Shown: piece after piece, positions 1-9,661 of the stretch
How positions within the stretch are numbered: the stretch's first letter is position 1
How the letters are laid out: every line of letters starts with the position of its first letter
NCBI GenBank assembly: GCA_039105265.1
Contig: JAPFFF010000020.1
Location: 496,001-560,000, forward strand
Reading direction: 5' to 3'
Length of the DNA stretch: 64,000 nucleotides
Origin: Tritrichomonas musculus
Taxonomy: Eukaryota; Parabasalia; Tritrichomonadida; Tritrichomonadidae
Made by a program: the position numbers and the translations under genes
The notes under the pieces: generated by a model
The model's input: only the letters and a program-made list of their open reading frames with translations
Told to the model about the DNA's origin: nothing
The model's database searches: none

Positions 1-2903
1 AAGTCCTGGGTCTTCACATAAGACTGTAAGTCCTGAGCTTTAGCGTACTCACTTAAGTCCTGAGTCTTCGCGTATGGTTCCAACGCAGTACTCAATGCAG
101 ATCCATTAACCAAATCTGTGGGGATTTCTGTTTTGAGAGCAAAAGTGTTCGACACATATCTAGCCGAATAAGCGTTTTTGTCTGTTGGTTCGACAGTTTT
201 GGTTATTGAACATGATAATATTTCAGGTGTATCACCAGTTCCTGGATTGATTAATTCATGGCTGTGATACAGTATCCAAAGACCAGAACTACTTCCGTCG
301 ATATGCAGTATCTGAGAGGGTTGATTATCATCATCGTCATTGTACGAATAGTCTGCGTGAACATAATGGGCTGTATAGAAACTGTTTGATGAGACAATAT
401 CCAACCCATATTGCTCAATCAATTCATGATATGTGTCGTAATCCAAATCAGGAATTGTATTATTGACGATTGTGAATTGAATAGTTGTTTGTCCCTCAAT
501 AATCTCTGGGATATCACCTTTCACTTGATCAATAGCATGGGTCATATCTGTTGTCAAAGCATAATCGTTCAACGCAGTACTCAGAGCAGATTCATTAACC
601 AAATCAGTTGGTACCTCAGGGATATCTGTCTTTAACGCATACAATGACATATCAGGTAATGAAGTCTTTAACGCATAAGCATCTAAAGATGCCTGCAAGC
701 TTTGCTTGTAATCCTGTAATGTAGTCGTTAATGATTCGTCTGTAACGATATTCTCTGGAATCTCACCTTTCAGTTTGCTCTGGTGTTTGTTAATGAGCTC
801 CATTGTTGCCTTTGCTGTCAGTACTTGTTTATCTGTAAGTTCTTCACCCATGCCTAGTACAGGTCTCTTTCCGTATTCTCTAATGAGCTTTACAGTTGCT
901 TGTTTGGGGCTACAAATGAGCAGGTAAGGATATTCGTATTCGACCTTAATTGTTCCCTGATAGCTCTCTTCTGAGCTGCATGTTAGTTCTCTATCATTGC
1001 CCATAACGTATTCACATTCAGAGCCTTCAACGCTAATCTGTATCTTCCATCCTTCAGCTATACCGTTACAGAAGTATTTATGTACATATTGTTCACCTGG
1101 AATGATTTCTTCTGTGTTTACCAGTTGCAGTTCTTCTGTACGATTCACATCTGTTGCCGATAAGAATTCTGTATGAGGGATTATTTCTTCCAGTTCGAGC
1201 TCCACACCTTTTGCTTCGTTAGCAGCCATAGAGATACCTTTAATAGACCTTATTGCTCCATTAGCTATCGTCATTGGTAGCCCTACAGGATTCGCAAAGT
1301 TCATTATGAAGTTGCCGATACTGATAACATCTCTGACTATATCGAACCAGGTAGTTTTAGGCTTGAAGTTATCTATTTCATCCTGTAGCTTCTTGCATGC
1401 ATCCTGTAAGCTGCTGATATGGTTCACTGCTATATCTACTGTATTGCCTAATGAATTCAGCACAAATACGTGGCTTTCTATGTTCTCTCCTATGACTATT
1501 CCTGTTGTCTGTATGTTGTAGTTGGTGTACAATGTTGTGCAAGATTCAGGCCTTGGTGATACCGTATAGTAACCAGAGCCGGCCAGAAACTCAAATGTGT
1601 TCGTTCCTTCTTCGTAGTCTACATCAGATATAGTAAATATCAGGTCGTTATTGGATGGCATGAATATAACAAGACCGTCCATTGGTTGTCCGTCAGGGTC
1701 TGTATGCTCTATAGTGGAGTTGTAATGATACTCTAAATGCTCAAAGTAGTTATCTGACTGGAGCTTGTAGTTGTTCAATCCTGATGATTTATACTCGAAG
1801 TCAACTTTTACGTCATATTCCTTATCGAGATACTTTAGTGTTGCTGTATATGAGCAGTCAGCGAAATCTTTTACTGGATACAAGTAAGCTCTCCATGCAT
1901 CATCATCTTCTTTGTATGTCTTTATTGTGCAATTATCTTTTGCTATGAGCATTCCCTTATCAGCCAGTAATTGCAGTGCATTTCCGGTACCTGTATAGTC
2001 AATCAGTAAATGCAATACATTTCTATTCGCTTCGTTCTTCTTGATGGCTATAAACGCTACTTCATGTGAGCCTGGATTCTTCCTTGTTGTCTTCAGTGGA
2101 ATGTTATAGCAGTAATTATTTCCTACCCATTTATCATTCTGTTTAGTCATTTTATAGTCGGTACCGAATGCTTGGTCGTGAAACTCAAATGTTTGCCCTT
2201 CAATCAATGCATCAAACTCTTCAGAGCCTGGTTTATAACCCCAGTCAGCATAATATTCACCAGTGCCCGTTTCTCCGAATGATTTCATCTCATAGAAGTC
2301 TGGAAGGGGAAAACGATAGAGCTTAAAGCAATTCTCTGCCTCTACCTGGTTGCACTTCAGGTTTGCTACTGTTGAGAGCGTTTTCTGTTTGCCGATGAAG
2401 TTTATTCTGAGTGAACCAGAAGTGAATAGCTGTAGTGGGCTATTATTAATACTCATTATTATTTTTGCTGTAGAGTCTTCTCTGTATGTTATAGTGTCGG
2501 CTATAACTGGGTTGCTGAATGTGCCTTTGTTGCAACTTATTATAGCAGTCTCTCTACTGATGTATGATGGAAGAATCACCTCGAATAAATCTCCTGTGTA
2601 GCCTGTAAAGTCACCTTTAATCTCTAGTTCATAATAATCACCTGATTGCGTCTGCGATAGGCTATTTTTGTCTATAATGAATTCGTCAAGACCATCTTCG
2701 TATTGCAGTGATGTTTCTCCATCTGGCTTTACTGGATTCTCTTCTAGTACCTTTATTCTTCCTTCATGGTCATTTATTGCATCTAGAATGTTTGTTCCCT
2801 TTACGGTCAATTCTCCGTTTACTGTTAAGCTGTCGAATTGGCCTGAACCTTTCATTACAAAGGCTCCGTTTCTGGCATTAGATTTGGTTATTATCGCAGT
2901 CAT
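1..2903 (-). CDS. Tail-fibre-like protein, 3' end beyond window
   Basis: A long open frame that starts MTAIITKSNARNGAFV and runs off the left edge. The first residues match the element B fibre (MTGILTKKNVEDGAFV), which fixes the start. A central segment (around 2,100-2,300) with FHDQAFGTDYKMTKQNDKW and WVGN resembles two modules of the giant fibre of element C (FG, WDG, KW, G pattern). The last visible part is a run of YALKT-IP and YAKTQD-L repeats of about 12 residues, typical of trimeric phage and viral fibres with beta or coiled-coil shafts. There is no membrane segment. The likely role is a vertex or surface attachment fibre of the element's capsid. The element family is known; the exact receptor role is inference. 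Confidence 0.75.
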   Translation of the reverse strand, partial: MTAIITKSNARNGAFVMKGSGQFDSLTVNGELTVKGTNILDAINDHEGRIKVLEENPVKPDGETSLQYEDGLDEFIIDKNSLSQTQSGDYYELEIKGDFTGYTGDLFEVILPSYISRETAIISCNKGTFSNPVIADTITYREDSTAKIIMSINNSPLQLFTSGSLRINFIGKQKTLSTVANLKCNQVEAENCFKLYRFPLPDFYEMKSFGETGTGEYYADWGYKPGSEEFDALIEGQTFEFHDQAFGTDYKMTKQNDKWVGNNYCYNIPLKTTRKNPGSHEVAFIAIKKNEANRNVLHLLIDYTGTGNALQLLADKGMLIAKDNCTIKTYKEDDDAWRAYLYPVKDFADCSYTATLKYLDKEYDVKVDFEYKSSGLNNYKLQSDNYFEHLEYHYNSTIEHTDPDGQPMDGLVIFMPSNNDLIFTISDVDYEEGTNTFEFLAGSGYYTVSPRPESCTTLYTNYNIQTTGIVIGENIESHVFVLNSLGNTVDIAVNHISSLQDACKKLQDEIDNFKPKTTWFDIVRDVISIGNFIMNFANPVGLPMTIANGAIRSIKGISMAANEAKGVELELEEIIPHTEFLSATDVNRTEELQLVNTEEIIPGEQYVHKYFCNGIAEGWKIQISVEGSECEYVMGNDRELTCSSEESYQGTIKVEYEYPYLLICSPKQATVKLIREYGKRPVLGMGEELTDKQVLTAKATMELINKHQSKLKGEIPENIVTDESLTTTLQDYKQSLQASLDAYALKTSLPDMSLYALKTDIPEVPTDLVNESALSTALNDYALTTDMTHAIDQVKGDIPEIIEGQTTIQFTIVNNTIPDLDYDTYHELIEQYGLDIVSSNSFYTAHYVHADYSYNDDDDNQPSQILHIDGSSSGLWILYHSHELINPGTGDTPEILSCSITKTVEPTDKNAYSARYVSNTFALKTEIPTDLVNGSALSTALEPYAKTQDLSEYAKAQDLQSYVKTQD

Positions 2904-3006
2904 TCTCTCTTCGTTCGAAAACTTCTTTATCACTTTTTGCTATGCAAAAAAGTGCTGAGAGCGCTTGCTAAAGCGCGCAATCATCACTTTTAAGCAAAAA
3001 TAAATA

Positions 3007-3339
3007 TTAAAACTCTAATTTCAGGAATAAAGTAAAATTATCGGGCGTTATCTCATTCCCGTTCGGGTCAGTAAACCACACTCTGAAGTTCCTTTTAGTG
3101 CCTATATATTCATATTTTCTGTTATCATCTGGTGGTAAAAGATTAGCGTACCACACTAAACTATCACAGTAATTGTCTCTCTGAATGAAACTGCAATGAA
3201 CTTCTGTTTCGCCATCCAGGTATCCTTCACATGTAGCTCTACAGTACTGAAATGAGATGTATCTCTGGTTAAGTGAATTACAGAACTCTGGTGGTAGTTC
3301 GTTATTGTTTGCTTTAGTGATAAAGTATGTTTTTACCAT
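3007..3339 (-). CDS. Small beta-rich protein, candidate minor capsid/vertex protein
   Basis: A 110-residue protein beginning MVKTYFITK. That start is chosen over an upstream ATG because the element B relative (39,348-39,680) starts at the same residue and has the same length. The middle is cysteine-containing (RYISFQYCRATCEGYLDGE). The end, VWFTDPNGNEI..FTLFLKLEF, resembles the final strands of single-jelly-roll minor capsid proteins of Polintons. It sits between the fibre and a 129-residue gene on the same strand. The function is not certain; a fibre-base or vertex protein is a reasonable inference from its neighbour. Confidence 0.7.
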   Translation of the reverse strand: MVKTYFITKANNNELPPEFCNSLNQRYISFQYCRATCEGYLDGETEVHCSFIQRDNYCDSLVWYANLLPPDDNRKYEYIGTKRNFRVWFTDPNGNEITPDNFTLFLKLEF

Positions 3340-3397
3340 TTGTGCAATAAAAAAATTGTTTACGGCGTTACTGCACAATCTGTTTTGCTACATCAAC

Positions 3398-3521
3398 GTC
3401 ATTGTCAGTCATTTCATTCCTTCCAAAGCCCTAGGGTCATTGTCAGTCATTTCATTCCTTCCAAAGCCCTAGGGTCATTGTCAGTCATTTCATTCCTTCC
3501 AAAGCCCTAGGGTCATTGTCA
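3398..3521. repeat. 38-bp tandem repeat, three units
   Basis: Units start at 3,398, 3,436 and 3,474 with a partial fourth at 3,512; each begins GTCATTGTCAG and ends CCCTAGG. The array overlaps the 3' end of the 129-residue gene, supplying its last codons (DNDPRALEGMK) and its stop, then continues into the gap. Element B has comparable but unrelated tandem arrays between its genes. Confidence 0.9.
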
Positions 3522-3874
3522 GGCTCTTTACTGACCCCTACTGGGTAGTACTGTATTCCATTATACATCTTCTGTGTGAACTCTATTGTCATAGTGTAAA
3601 GATTATCCTCATTGGTTGGTGGTAATGTTTTCGTTTTGCTCTCAGTGAATGATATAATTAATCCACCTAAATCGTTCATTATTGTTTCGTGTGTAATGTA
3701 TTTCTTATCGCTGTTACCTTGTAGGATTATGTATACAGGCTTGATACATGCATTGCCGAACCTGTTAGTGAATGTATCTTTTGCCTGGAAGTACAATGTT
3801 GCTTCATTTACGTTGAGCCTTTTTGTCTTCTTGATGTACTCAACGAATTTCGTTACTGACATGAATTGCGGCAT
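3485..3874 (-). CDS. Hypothetical element A protein, 129 aa
   Basis: Not recognised. The start ATG follows a T-run and the segment TTACTGGGAAAAAGGGAG, which fits the start context of other genes in this element. The sequence is mixed, beginning MPQFMSVTKFVEYIKKTKR, with no signal peptide, membrane span or known motif. It directly follows the major capsid gene on the same strand with about 100 bp between. In element B the slot after the capsid gene is filled by an apparently unrelated 172-residue protein. The C-terminal residues come from a 38-bp tandem repeat. A role in virion assembly is only a guess from position. Confidence 0.6.
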   Translation of the reverse strand: MPQFMSVTKFVEYIKKTKRLNVNEATLYFQAKDTFTNRFGNACIKPVYIILQGNSDKKYITHETIMNDLGGLIISFTESKTKTLPPTNEDNLYTMTIEFTQKMYNGIQYYPVGVSKEPDNDPRALEGMK

Positions 3875-3971
3875 CTCCCTTTTTCCCAGTAAAAAAAAAT
3901 TAAATTCGTTTAAATGAAATCAATCGTTTTCACTCGTTTCACTCCGTTCAAAAGCGTTCGCATATTCACTC

Positions 3972-5864
3972 TTACTCATACCCGGATGGAACACCTGCTG
4001 GATAATAATCGACACCATTTACAGACCAGGTAAAGTAAGTATCAGAGCAAATCCATGCTTCTGGGCTTGGTGGGTGGATTTGTGGCAATTCAGGTACTGG
4101 AATGAAATATGTATCATCCATACCGCGATATAATGGTTGGCCTCTGAAGGTTACTGTAATGGAATTACTGCCTGTGTCAATGCCATCAAAGACGTAGCCT
4201 GCATTGCTTCGTTCGAGCTGGAAGTTAATACCAAATGATGTTCCGTCACTTCTGCAGTTAGTGTATCTCTTACCGGTAACAGGGTCGTTTAGCGGTTGAG
4301 TAAAGCTGTCTTCGAACTCTTGTGTTGCCTCTAATGCTCCATCTAATTCGTTAGCGATTAATTGATGTTGGTAGAAACGAGCTCCACAGGTACTCTGGAA
4401 TTCTGTATCCGGATAGGTTCTCTTATTAACCACCAATTGCACATTCTGGTACATTATATTCTCGAAGCATGTTATATCTGCAGGGCTCTTAGGGAACATC
4501 ATTGTGATATTCGTAGCGTTGCGCAATGGAATGCTCTTACTGATTTCTAATCCGTTTACCTTTGCTGTGCCCTCAAATATTTCTCTTGTGAGTTCCTGTG
4601 ATGGTATCAATAATGGTGTTTGCAGTTCTCTGACGAGGCCTTTATATACATCTGGTTTGAGCCCGAATCCAGCAAGATTGCTTCTGCCTAATTGTATAGT
4701 TCCACCAACAACATCTAACACAACTTTACCGACCTTAAGGTTAATGTTGTCTGCTTTCTTCGATGAAACAAGTAGTGCGCCCTTTAATTCACTCTTGATT
4801 ATTTTTACTGTATCGCCTGGATCTAATGGTTTATCAGGATTACCTGCAGCAATGAGCTCTGCAAATACTCCTTTATTACTGTCTTCCTTTGTTACACCAT
4901 ATTTATCGTATTCATCATCGGTATAACCGAAATCTATTGTTGGGTGCTCTAGTACGTCGTCATCGTATACATTTGCGCCTTTGTAACGTTGGTATTCGAT
5001 ATGCAGCTTTTGTGTTGGTGCTGGCGAGCCTGAATAGTGTGTAACGATTGTAGATGGAAGGCCAACCTGAGTGAACTTCCTTGTTATTGGTATTACTGCT
5101 GGCATTTGTTCATCTATTTCTTTATCCTCTAGGAACTGTAATGTTTCCTTGACGATATTTGGATTAACTTGTGCCCATACCATTGCTCTTAATGATGTCT
5201 TTACTTCTTCCTCTATTTCACCGCAAATGGCATTAGGGTACAATTGCCAAGCCTGTAATGCAAGCTGGTCGATAAATGGAATGGTCAACTCTATAGTAAG
5301 CTTATGTATTTGCCCGTCAGCAATATCTTTGAGGTCTACGTAACAGCCACAGACTGATGGGCTATATTGTGATACATTTTCCCAGGTGCTGTGAGAGAAC
5401 TTGGATGTTGCTTTAGCGTCTCTTGGTTTAATGCTGTTATAGGCAAAAGATTCGCGCTGTAATTCATCTTGCCTGTATGAATCTAATAGTTTGCCGTTAA
5501 TCCAGAATCTACAGTCTTCATAGAACTCTACCGCGTTCTTGAATCCAACAAATAATTTCATTATGCCGTTAGTGTCTGCAGAAACGTCAATCTTTTCTGA
5601 TAACTTAATACTAAAGTCCAGAAGGATGGTGCTGAATGATTTCTCTATTTGTGTTATTGTATGGCCTGTATGGGTCAATTTTATTCTCGTTTTTGTTCCT
5701 ACTGGCATTGGTGCATCCTTATTGGTAAACTCTTCCATCACAAACGAAAATGAATTATCCCCACCGTTGCGTTGTATCAGATTACGCATCTTATTCTGGA
5801 AGAAAGAAAGAACGTCTCCTTCATTGTTACCTGTGTTCTTAGCTTGAGCGTTTTGGTATGTCAT
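3972..5864 (-). CDS. MCP: Major capsid protein, double-jelly-roll type
   Basis: 630 residues, almost collinear with the element B protein at 43,114-45,042. Shared landmarks include GDVLSFFQNKMRNLIQ near the N-terminus, KFTQVGLPS around the middle, and YTNCRSDGTSFGINFQLERS in the second half. This length and pattern fit the double-jelly-roll major capsid proteins of Polintons, the presumed shell of the element's particle; element C carries a more distant version. It begins MTYQNAQAKN and lies divergent from the small pVI-like gene at 5,951 with 86 bp between, so the gap probably holds promoters for both. The assignment is recognition, not a structure comparison. Confidence 0.85.
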   Translation of the reverse strand: MTYQNAQAKNTGNNEGDVLSFFQNKMRNLIQRNGGDNSFSFVMEEFTNKDAPMPVGTKTRIKLTHTGHTITQIEKSFSTILLDFSIKLSEKIDVSADTNGIMKLFVGFKNAVEFYEDCRFWINGKLLDSYRQDELQRESFAYNSIKPRDAKATSKFSHSTWENVSQYSPSVCGCYVDLKDIADGQIHKLTIELTIPFIDQLALQAWQLYPNAICGEIEEEVKTSLRAMVWAQVNPNIVKETLQFLEDKEIDEQMPAVIPITRKFTQVGLPSTIVTHYSGSPAPTQKLHIEYQRYKGANVYDDDVLEHPTIDFGYTDDEYDKYGVTKEDSNKGVFAELIAAGNPDKPLDPGDTVKIIKSELKGALLVSSKKADNINLKVGKVVLDVVGGTIQLGRSNLAGFGLKPDVYKGLVRELQTPLLIPSQELTREIFEGTAKVNGLEISKSIPLRNATNITMMFPKSPADITCFENIMYQNVQLVVNKRTYPDTEFQSTCGARFYQHQLIANELDGALEATQEFEDSFTQPLNDPVTGKRYTNCRSDGTSFGINFQLERSNAGYVFDGIDTGSNSITVTFRGQPLYRGMDDTYFIPVPELPQIHPPSPEAWICSDTYFTWSVNGVDYYPAGVPSGYE

Positions 5865-5950
5865 GTACTCTTTTGGTTATCAATAAAAAAACAAAATTAT
5901 CGGATAATAAAAGCGCAATATAGATTTTTCTCTCTCATGAAAACACACAG

Positions 5951-6244
5951 ATGGCGTTTGGAAGTTGGTTCAAGAATATCGTTAAAGGGGCAAAGAATAT
6001 CATCGGAAAGGCCTTACCAGTACTGAAGAAAGGTGCAGAATTGGTCAATAAAGTAGCGCCCATAGCTAAAGACATAATTGGAGGCCCAGTTGGAGATATA
6101 ATCGGAAAAGTTGGCGATATTGCCGGTAAAGTCAACAATAAATTAAGCGGTAGTAACGGCAGTAAAAATATGATTGGCGGCAATGCAGGTAAGAGAAAAG
6201 TGCTACTGAATACAGAACAATACCCATTCCTTAATGACTACTAA
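5951..6244 (+). CDS. pVI/pX-like small minor capsid protein
   Basis: 97 residues starting MAFGSWFKNIVKGAKNIIGK. The N-terminal part is an amphipathic, Lys/Gly/Ala/Ile-rich helix followed by a Gly/Ile-rich stretch, like membrane-active internal capsid proteins of adenoviruses and Polintons (pVI or pX type). Relatives start MAFGSFFKKIAKG in element B and MGFKSFITSGWNRLK in element C, and in A and B the gene is divergent from the capsid gene. The likely role is an internal capsid cement or membrane-lytic protein; this is inferred from composition and synteny. Confidence 0.7.
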   Translation: MAFGSWFKNIVKGAKNIIGKALPVLKKGAELVNKVAPIAKDIIGGPVGDIIGKVGDIAGKVNNKLSGSNGSKNMIGGNAGKRKVLLNTEQYPFLNDY

Positions 6245-6435
6245 GATATTTTTGCCTGAGTGTTAGCTGTAGAGTTTGCATCGCATTTCTTCAGTGAGAG
6301 GCGGGTCGGGAGCCAGTTCAGATAGCTTTAATAATAGATTAACGAATTCAATTACAGTCAAACAGGCTAGAAAGAAATCAGTAAGATTCATTTTAACCGA
6401 AACAAAATAGATTTTTTTATTCATCATTAAATAGA

Positions 6436-6747
6436 ATGAATCTGAAAATAATAGAGCCCATAACACACCCGAACAAAGAATTTCGTTCACCGGATGAATT
6501 CAATTTATGGTACAACAAAAATAAAGAATCGGTAGATGCATTAACGACACATAAGCTCAACAAGATGTATCACATAGAAGGATACCGTATAACGAAGATA
6601 AAAGGAGTGCTGATGCTGAAGAAGATGAAAGAGCCAGAAGAAGAAAACTATGTAGAAACACAAATCGAGCAATTGAGGAGTGATATAGACCAGATAAAGA
6701 AAGCTATTGGTGAAATCATTAAGATTGTCAATGGAGAGCAGCAATAA
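6436..6747 (+). CDS. Small conserved element protein with C-terminal coiled coil
   Basis: 103 residues. The N-terminal half contains FRSPDEFNLWYNKNKE and HKLNKMYHIEGYRITKIKG, closely matched by the element B protein at 42,062-42,388 (DSPDEFNLFYNKHKE, HKLNKLYHIKGYRITKIK). The C-terminal 40 residues form a charged coiled coil. It converges on the ATPase gene, with one base between the two stop codons. The same neighbour order occurs in B. The function is unknown; being conserved within the capsid block suggests an assembly or DNA-binding factor. Confidence 0.7.
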   Translation: MNLKIIEPITHPNKEFRSPDEFNLWYNKNKESVDALTTHKLNKMYHIEGYRITKIKGVLMLKKMKEPEEENYVETQIEQLRSDIDQIKKAIGEIIKIVNGEQQ

Positions 6748-6748
6748 G

Positions 6749-7672
6749 TTATTTTTGTCCTCCTATAATGTTCGTTTCTCCACCGTCTGTTACCTGCACG
6801 CAAAGAGCCGGATAGGAATCTGGATGTCTCCTTTTATAGTCTACCATTAGCTTGTAATAGTAATTAAAGTCTTCCCATGATAGATTCGATGCGGCCTGTG
6901 AATATATATACCTTAACTGTTGGTCGTTGAAGCAAGGAAAGATGAACAATGATGTAATCTCATTCTTCACATGTGGTTTCAATCCTTTCCATCCCTGAAT
7001 CAACAAGAAATAAGACATGTTCGTATGCCTGCACCGCTTTATTGCTTGGCTGAAAAAGGATTCCTCGTTGGAGAATAACTTGCTGTTACTGATATCATCG
7101 AAGAGCACAAGAGTATGCAAGAATTCTGCTGAATAATTATTCACATGAAGGAGCTCTTTCATTTGCTGTATTCGTTCACCTTCCTGCTGCTCTGTAGTTT
7201 CCCCATGCTTTATCTTATAGTATAAGTTTTTCGCTCCGATAAGATTCCTGATGTAATTCTCTGCATCAGCCTCAGCAATTGTTACGTAAGGCAATGTTGG
7301 GCTGAAAAGGTCTCTTAATGCTCTCCAGCTACGGTCATTTTCTTCTCCATCTTTAGTGACATAAACGAGCAAATGATGTGTGTATAAAAGAGATATCTTA
7401 ATGATTTCCTGTAGGGCAATTACTGTCTTACCCATATTCTGTTTACCTACGATAACATTAACGGAATTGTATTTAATATTTACCGATGGATGGATGGGAG
7501 CAATGAATGCACCTGACATTTCTTCTTGATGGTCCTTTAGTGTATTCGCTACGATGTTATTTATTTCGTTCAGATTAATTCTGCTGTCGAAGTCATCCAT
7601 AGACACAAGCCCTTGCATTGCCTTATCTATATAGTCGTTTATGTATTGCCTGTATTGATTTATACCGCCCAT
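6749..7672 (-). CDS. ATPase: DNA-packaging ATPase, A32/FtsK-HerA type
   Basis: 307 residues. The Walker A motif GKQNMGKT lies near residue 80, in NSVNVIVGKQNMGKTVIALQ, and a Walker B-like LVLFDD lies near residue 190. A following RCRHTNMSYFLLIQGWKG segment is typical of A32-like genome-packaging ATPases of Polintons and NCLDV viruses, which pump element DNA into the capsid. The element B protein at 41,232 is strikingly similar. This one has about 30 more N-terminal residues, so an internal ATG near 7,600 is a possible alternative start. It is convergent with the 103-residue gene. Confidence 0.88.
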   Translation of the reverse strand: MGGINQYRQYINDYIDKAMQGLVSMDDFDSRINLNEINNIVANTLKDHQEEMSGAFIAPIHPSVNIKYNSVNVIVGKQNMGKTVIALQEIIKISLLYTHHLLVYVTKDGEENDRSWRALRDLFSPTLPYVTIAEADAENYIRNLIGAKNLYYKIKHGETTEQQEGERIQQMKELLHVNNYSAEFLHTLVLFDDISNSKLFSNEESFFSQAIKRCRHTNMSYFLLIQGWKGLKPHVKNEITSLFIFPCFNDQQLRYIYSQAASNLSWEDFNYYYKLMVDYKRRHPDSYPALCVQVTDGGETNIIGGQK

Positions 7673-7747
7673 CCTTTTATATTCTTTATTGATTCCTGGT
7701 CGGTGTAATACTGGCTTTCGTTTCTTTTTCTTGGTGTAATCAGTTAA

Positions 7748-7861
7748 TTATCCTTCGGAGCGTACACTATTGTTATCATTATCTGAATCAAAGTCGTATT
7801 CATCAAATGCTTTATTACCGTATATATCATCATCACTAGAGGTGTAATCGTTATCATTCAT
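7748..7861 (-). CDS. Possible very small acidic protein, 37 aa
   Basis: A 37-codon frame translating to an Asp/Asn/Ser-rich acidic peptide that starts MNDNDYTSSDDDIYG. It is supported mainly by its start context: TTATTTTTATATCAGGGTAAA directly before the ATG, the same T-rich pattern seen before other genes in these elements. It lies between the ATPase gene and the structural gene on the same strand. No relative was seen in B or C. It could be chance. Confidence 0.35.
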   Translation of the reverse strand: MNDNDYTSSDDDIYGNKAFDEYDFDSDNDNNSVRSEG

Positions 7862-7896
7862 TTTACCCTGATATAAAAATAAATATTGCCTTATTT

Positions 7897-9336
7897 TTAC
7901 TGTGGTGGTGCTGCTGGTTGATTATCTGGTAGTCTCTCTTCTGGCATACCTGCTGCTCTTCTGAATGCATTGGTAAACTGAACTACTTCTGTTGGTGGCA
8001 TATTGAACTCTTCTACTTCAATATAGACAGGAATGAAAGAAATGATTTTCTCCCAGACATTACCTGTAAGATATGGGCTTGCAAATGCATCTGTGGCTGC
8101 TCTTACTTCTCTCTTTGACTTCAATTTCTTCCACATTTCTTCATCAACACTAAGCACATCTTGTCCGTATACTCTTACCATTGCTGTTGCTACAAATGCT
8201 TTCTCCCAGACGTTAGATGCAACTTTAGCCAGTTTCTTATTACCTGGATATGTTCCATTATAGACTGATTTGAAGCCTTTATAAATTGGATTAATGATTT
8301 TACTTGTAAATACCTGGAAGACTGTTTTGTTGTGTGGTTGTAATACTTTAGTGTAACCTGCGTGTTCAACAGCGGCTGCAAATTGCGCGCCTTGTTCATT
8401 TCTATTACGTACTAGTCTAACACCTCTCTCATCATATTCAGGGTTGTACATATCATTAACGAAGCCTTTGAATCCCTTACCATATTCTTTTCTTTCATCT
8501 TCTGTTGGGTAAGCAGAGTAATATTTATATCAATATGGATATGTGCTGTCGACGGTAGTATAACCGTTAACTATGATGGGTCTATTTGTGCGTCTTTCTC
8601 TAACAATAACATCTGCTATTCCGTCTCCATCTTCATCATCACCGGTTACATGATAGATATCGCTAAATCCATGTTTATCTACCCATCTTTGTGCTCCTAC
8701 AAGACTTTGTGCATTGTTGATTCTCCTGATGTCCTGTTTGCCACTAAGAACGGCTGGAGCGATTCTTTCCATTTCAGCTCCATATGGTTGCTTTTTTGGT
8801 TTCACTCTACGTGGTATTGGATGTGCCCTAAAGTAGTTAATAGCGTCAATACTGTCATTCAAGTCTCTATGGTCAACACCTGTTTCTTCTAAACCCTGTC
8901 TGAATTCATTCATGCGGTCGGTAGTGAGAAAGAGTGGATGTCGTCTTTGTTGGTCCATTTGCGTTTGCCTTTTATCACCCGATAAAATATTATTTTCGGT
9001 GTTTACATTTTCATCATCGTCGGAATCTGACGATAAGTTGAATGGAACAACACTGCTTCTCTGATTAGGCGTTGTTGGCTTTATTACATCCTCGAATGTT
9101 TCTTCTACTAAGTTATACAGAAAATCAAATATATTGTTTGTCGTTACTTCATCACTATTGAAGTTGTATGTAGCTAAGAAGTCTGTTACTCGCTTCACAT
9201 TTTCGAGGTACCTAGTTGATTCCCTGACTTCTCCTGCATAGTCATCCATATATACCGAAACGTGTTCTCTTATGTATCTCAGTATTCTCGTTACTGTTTC
9301 AGACCCTAGAGATTTTATTTTATTGAACAGTGACAT
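7897..9336 (-). pseudogene. Structural-protein region related to the 39,805 gene of element B, looks broken
   Basis: Conserved blocks with element B include an Asp-rich loop (DDEDGDGIADVIV) followed by IIVNGYTT, and a downstream segment with KGFKSVYNGTYPG and NVWEKAFV. In B the whole region is one 441-residue gene, so this part of element A appears broken, about one break. The upstream end begins MSLFNKIKSLG after a T-rich start context, and includes an acidic segment SDSDDDENVNTEN. The C-terminus is Pro/Ala-rich in A and Pro/Gln/Arg-rich in B. It lies upstream of the ATPase gene on the same strand, as in B. The family function is unknown; a virion component is inferred. Confidence 0.6.
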
Positions 9337-9408
9337 TTTCCTGTAATGAAAATACAATTATCCCTGGCAGTAAAAGGAAATTATTCGAGCATCATTAATA
9401 TTTGGAAT

Positions 9409-9447
9409 GATTTTTGTCCTGCGGACAAAACCGCTCGCTGCGCTGCG
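9409..9447. repeat. GC-rich palindromic patch
   Basis: In the gap between two divergent genes. TTTTGTCC and GGACAAAA form an 8-bp stem over a 3-nt loop, directly followed by a GC-rich run built from GCTCGCTGCGCTGCGCTCC. It stands out in a strongly AT-rich gap. Similar GC-rich palindromic snippets occur near 2,960 and 3,930 in this element. Confidence 0.6.
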
Positions 9448-9661
9448 CTCCGCTCACTATCATGTCCAAACAGATTAACGCTTTCCTCGATGGATTTGCT
9501 TTGTATATATCTCAGTAAAGAAACAGAAAAGTAGCGTATAGAAATAGCATGAATGGCTAGGAAGTGATATGTGAATGTTAGTAATGTATGCGCCAGAAAA
9601 ACGCAATATCTCAAACACGAATAATTTATTTTTACTTGGGTAAAAGGGAGCTCTACAGAAA

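Noticed and set aside
6263-6490. 75-codon minus-strand frame between the pVI-like and coiled-coil genes
   Set aside because: It partly overlaps a conserved plus-strand gene, has no counterpart in element B, and lacks a start motif.
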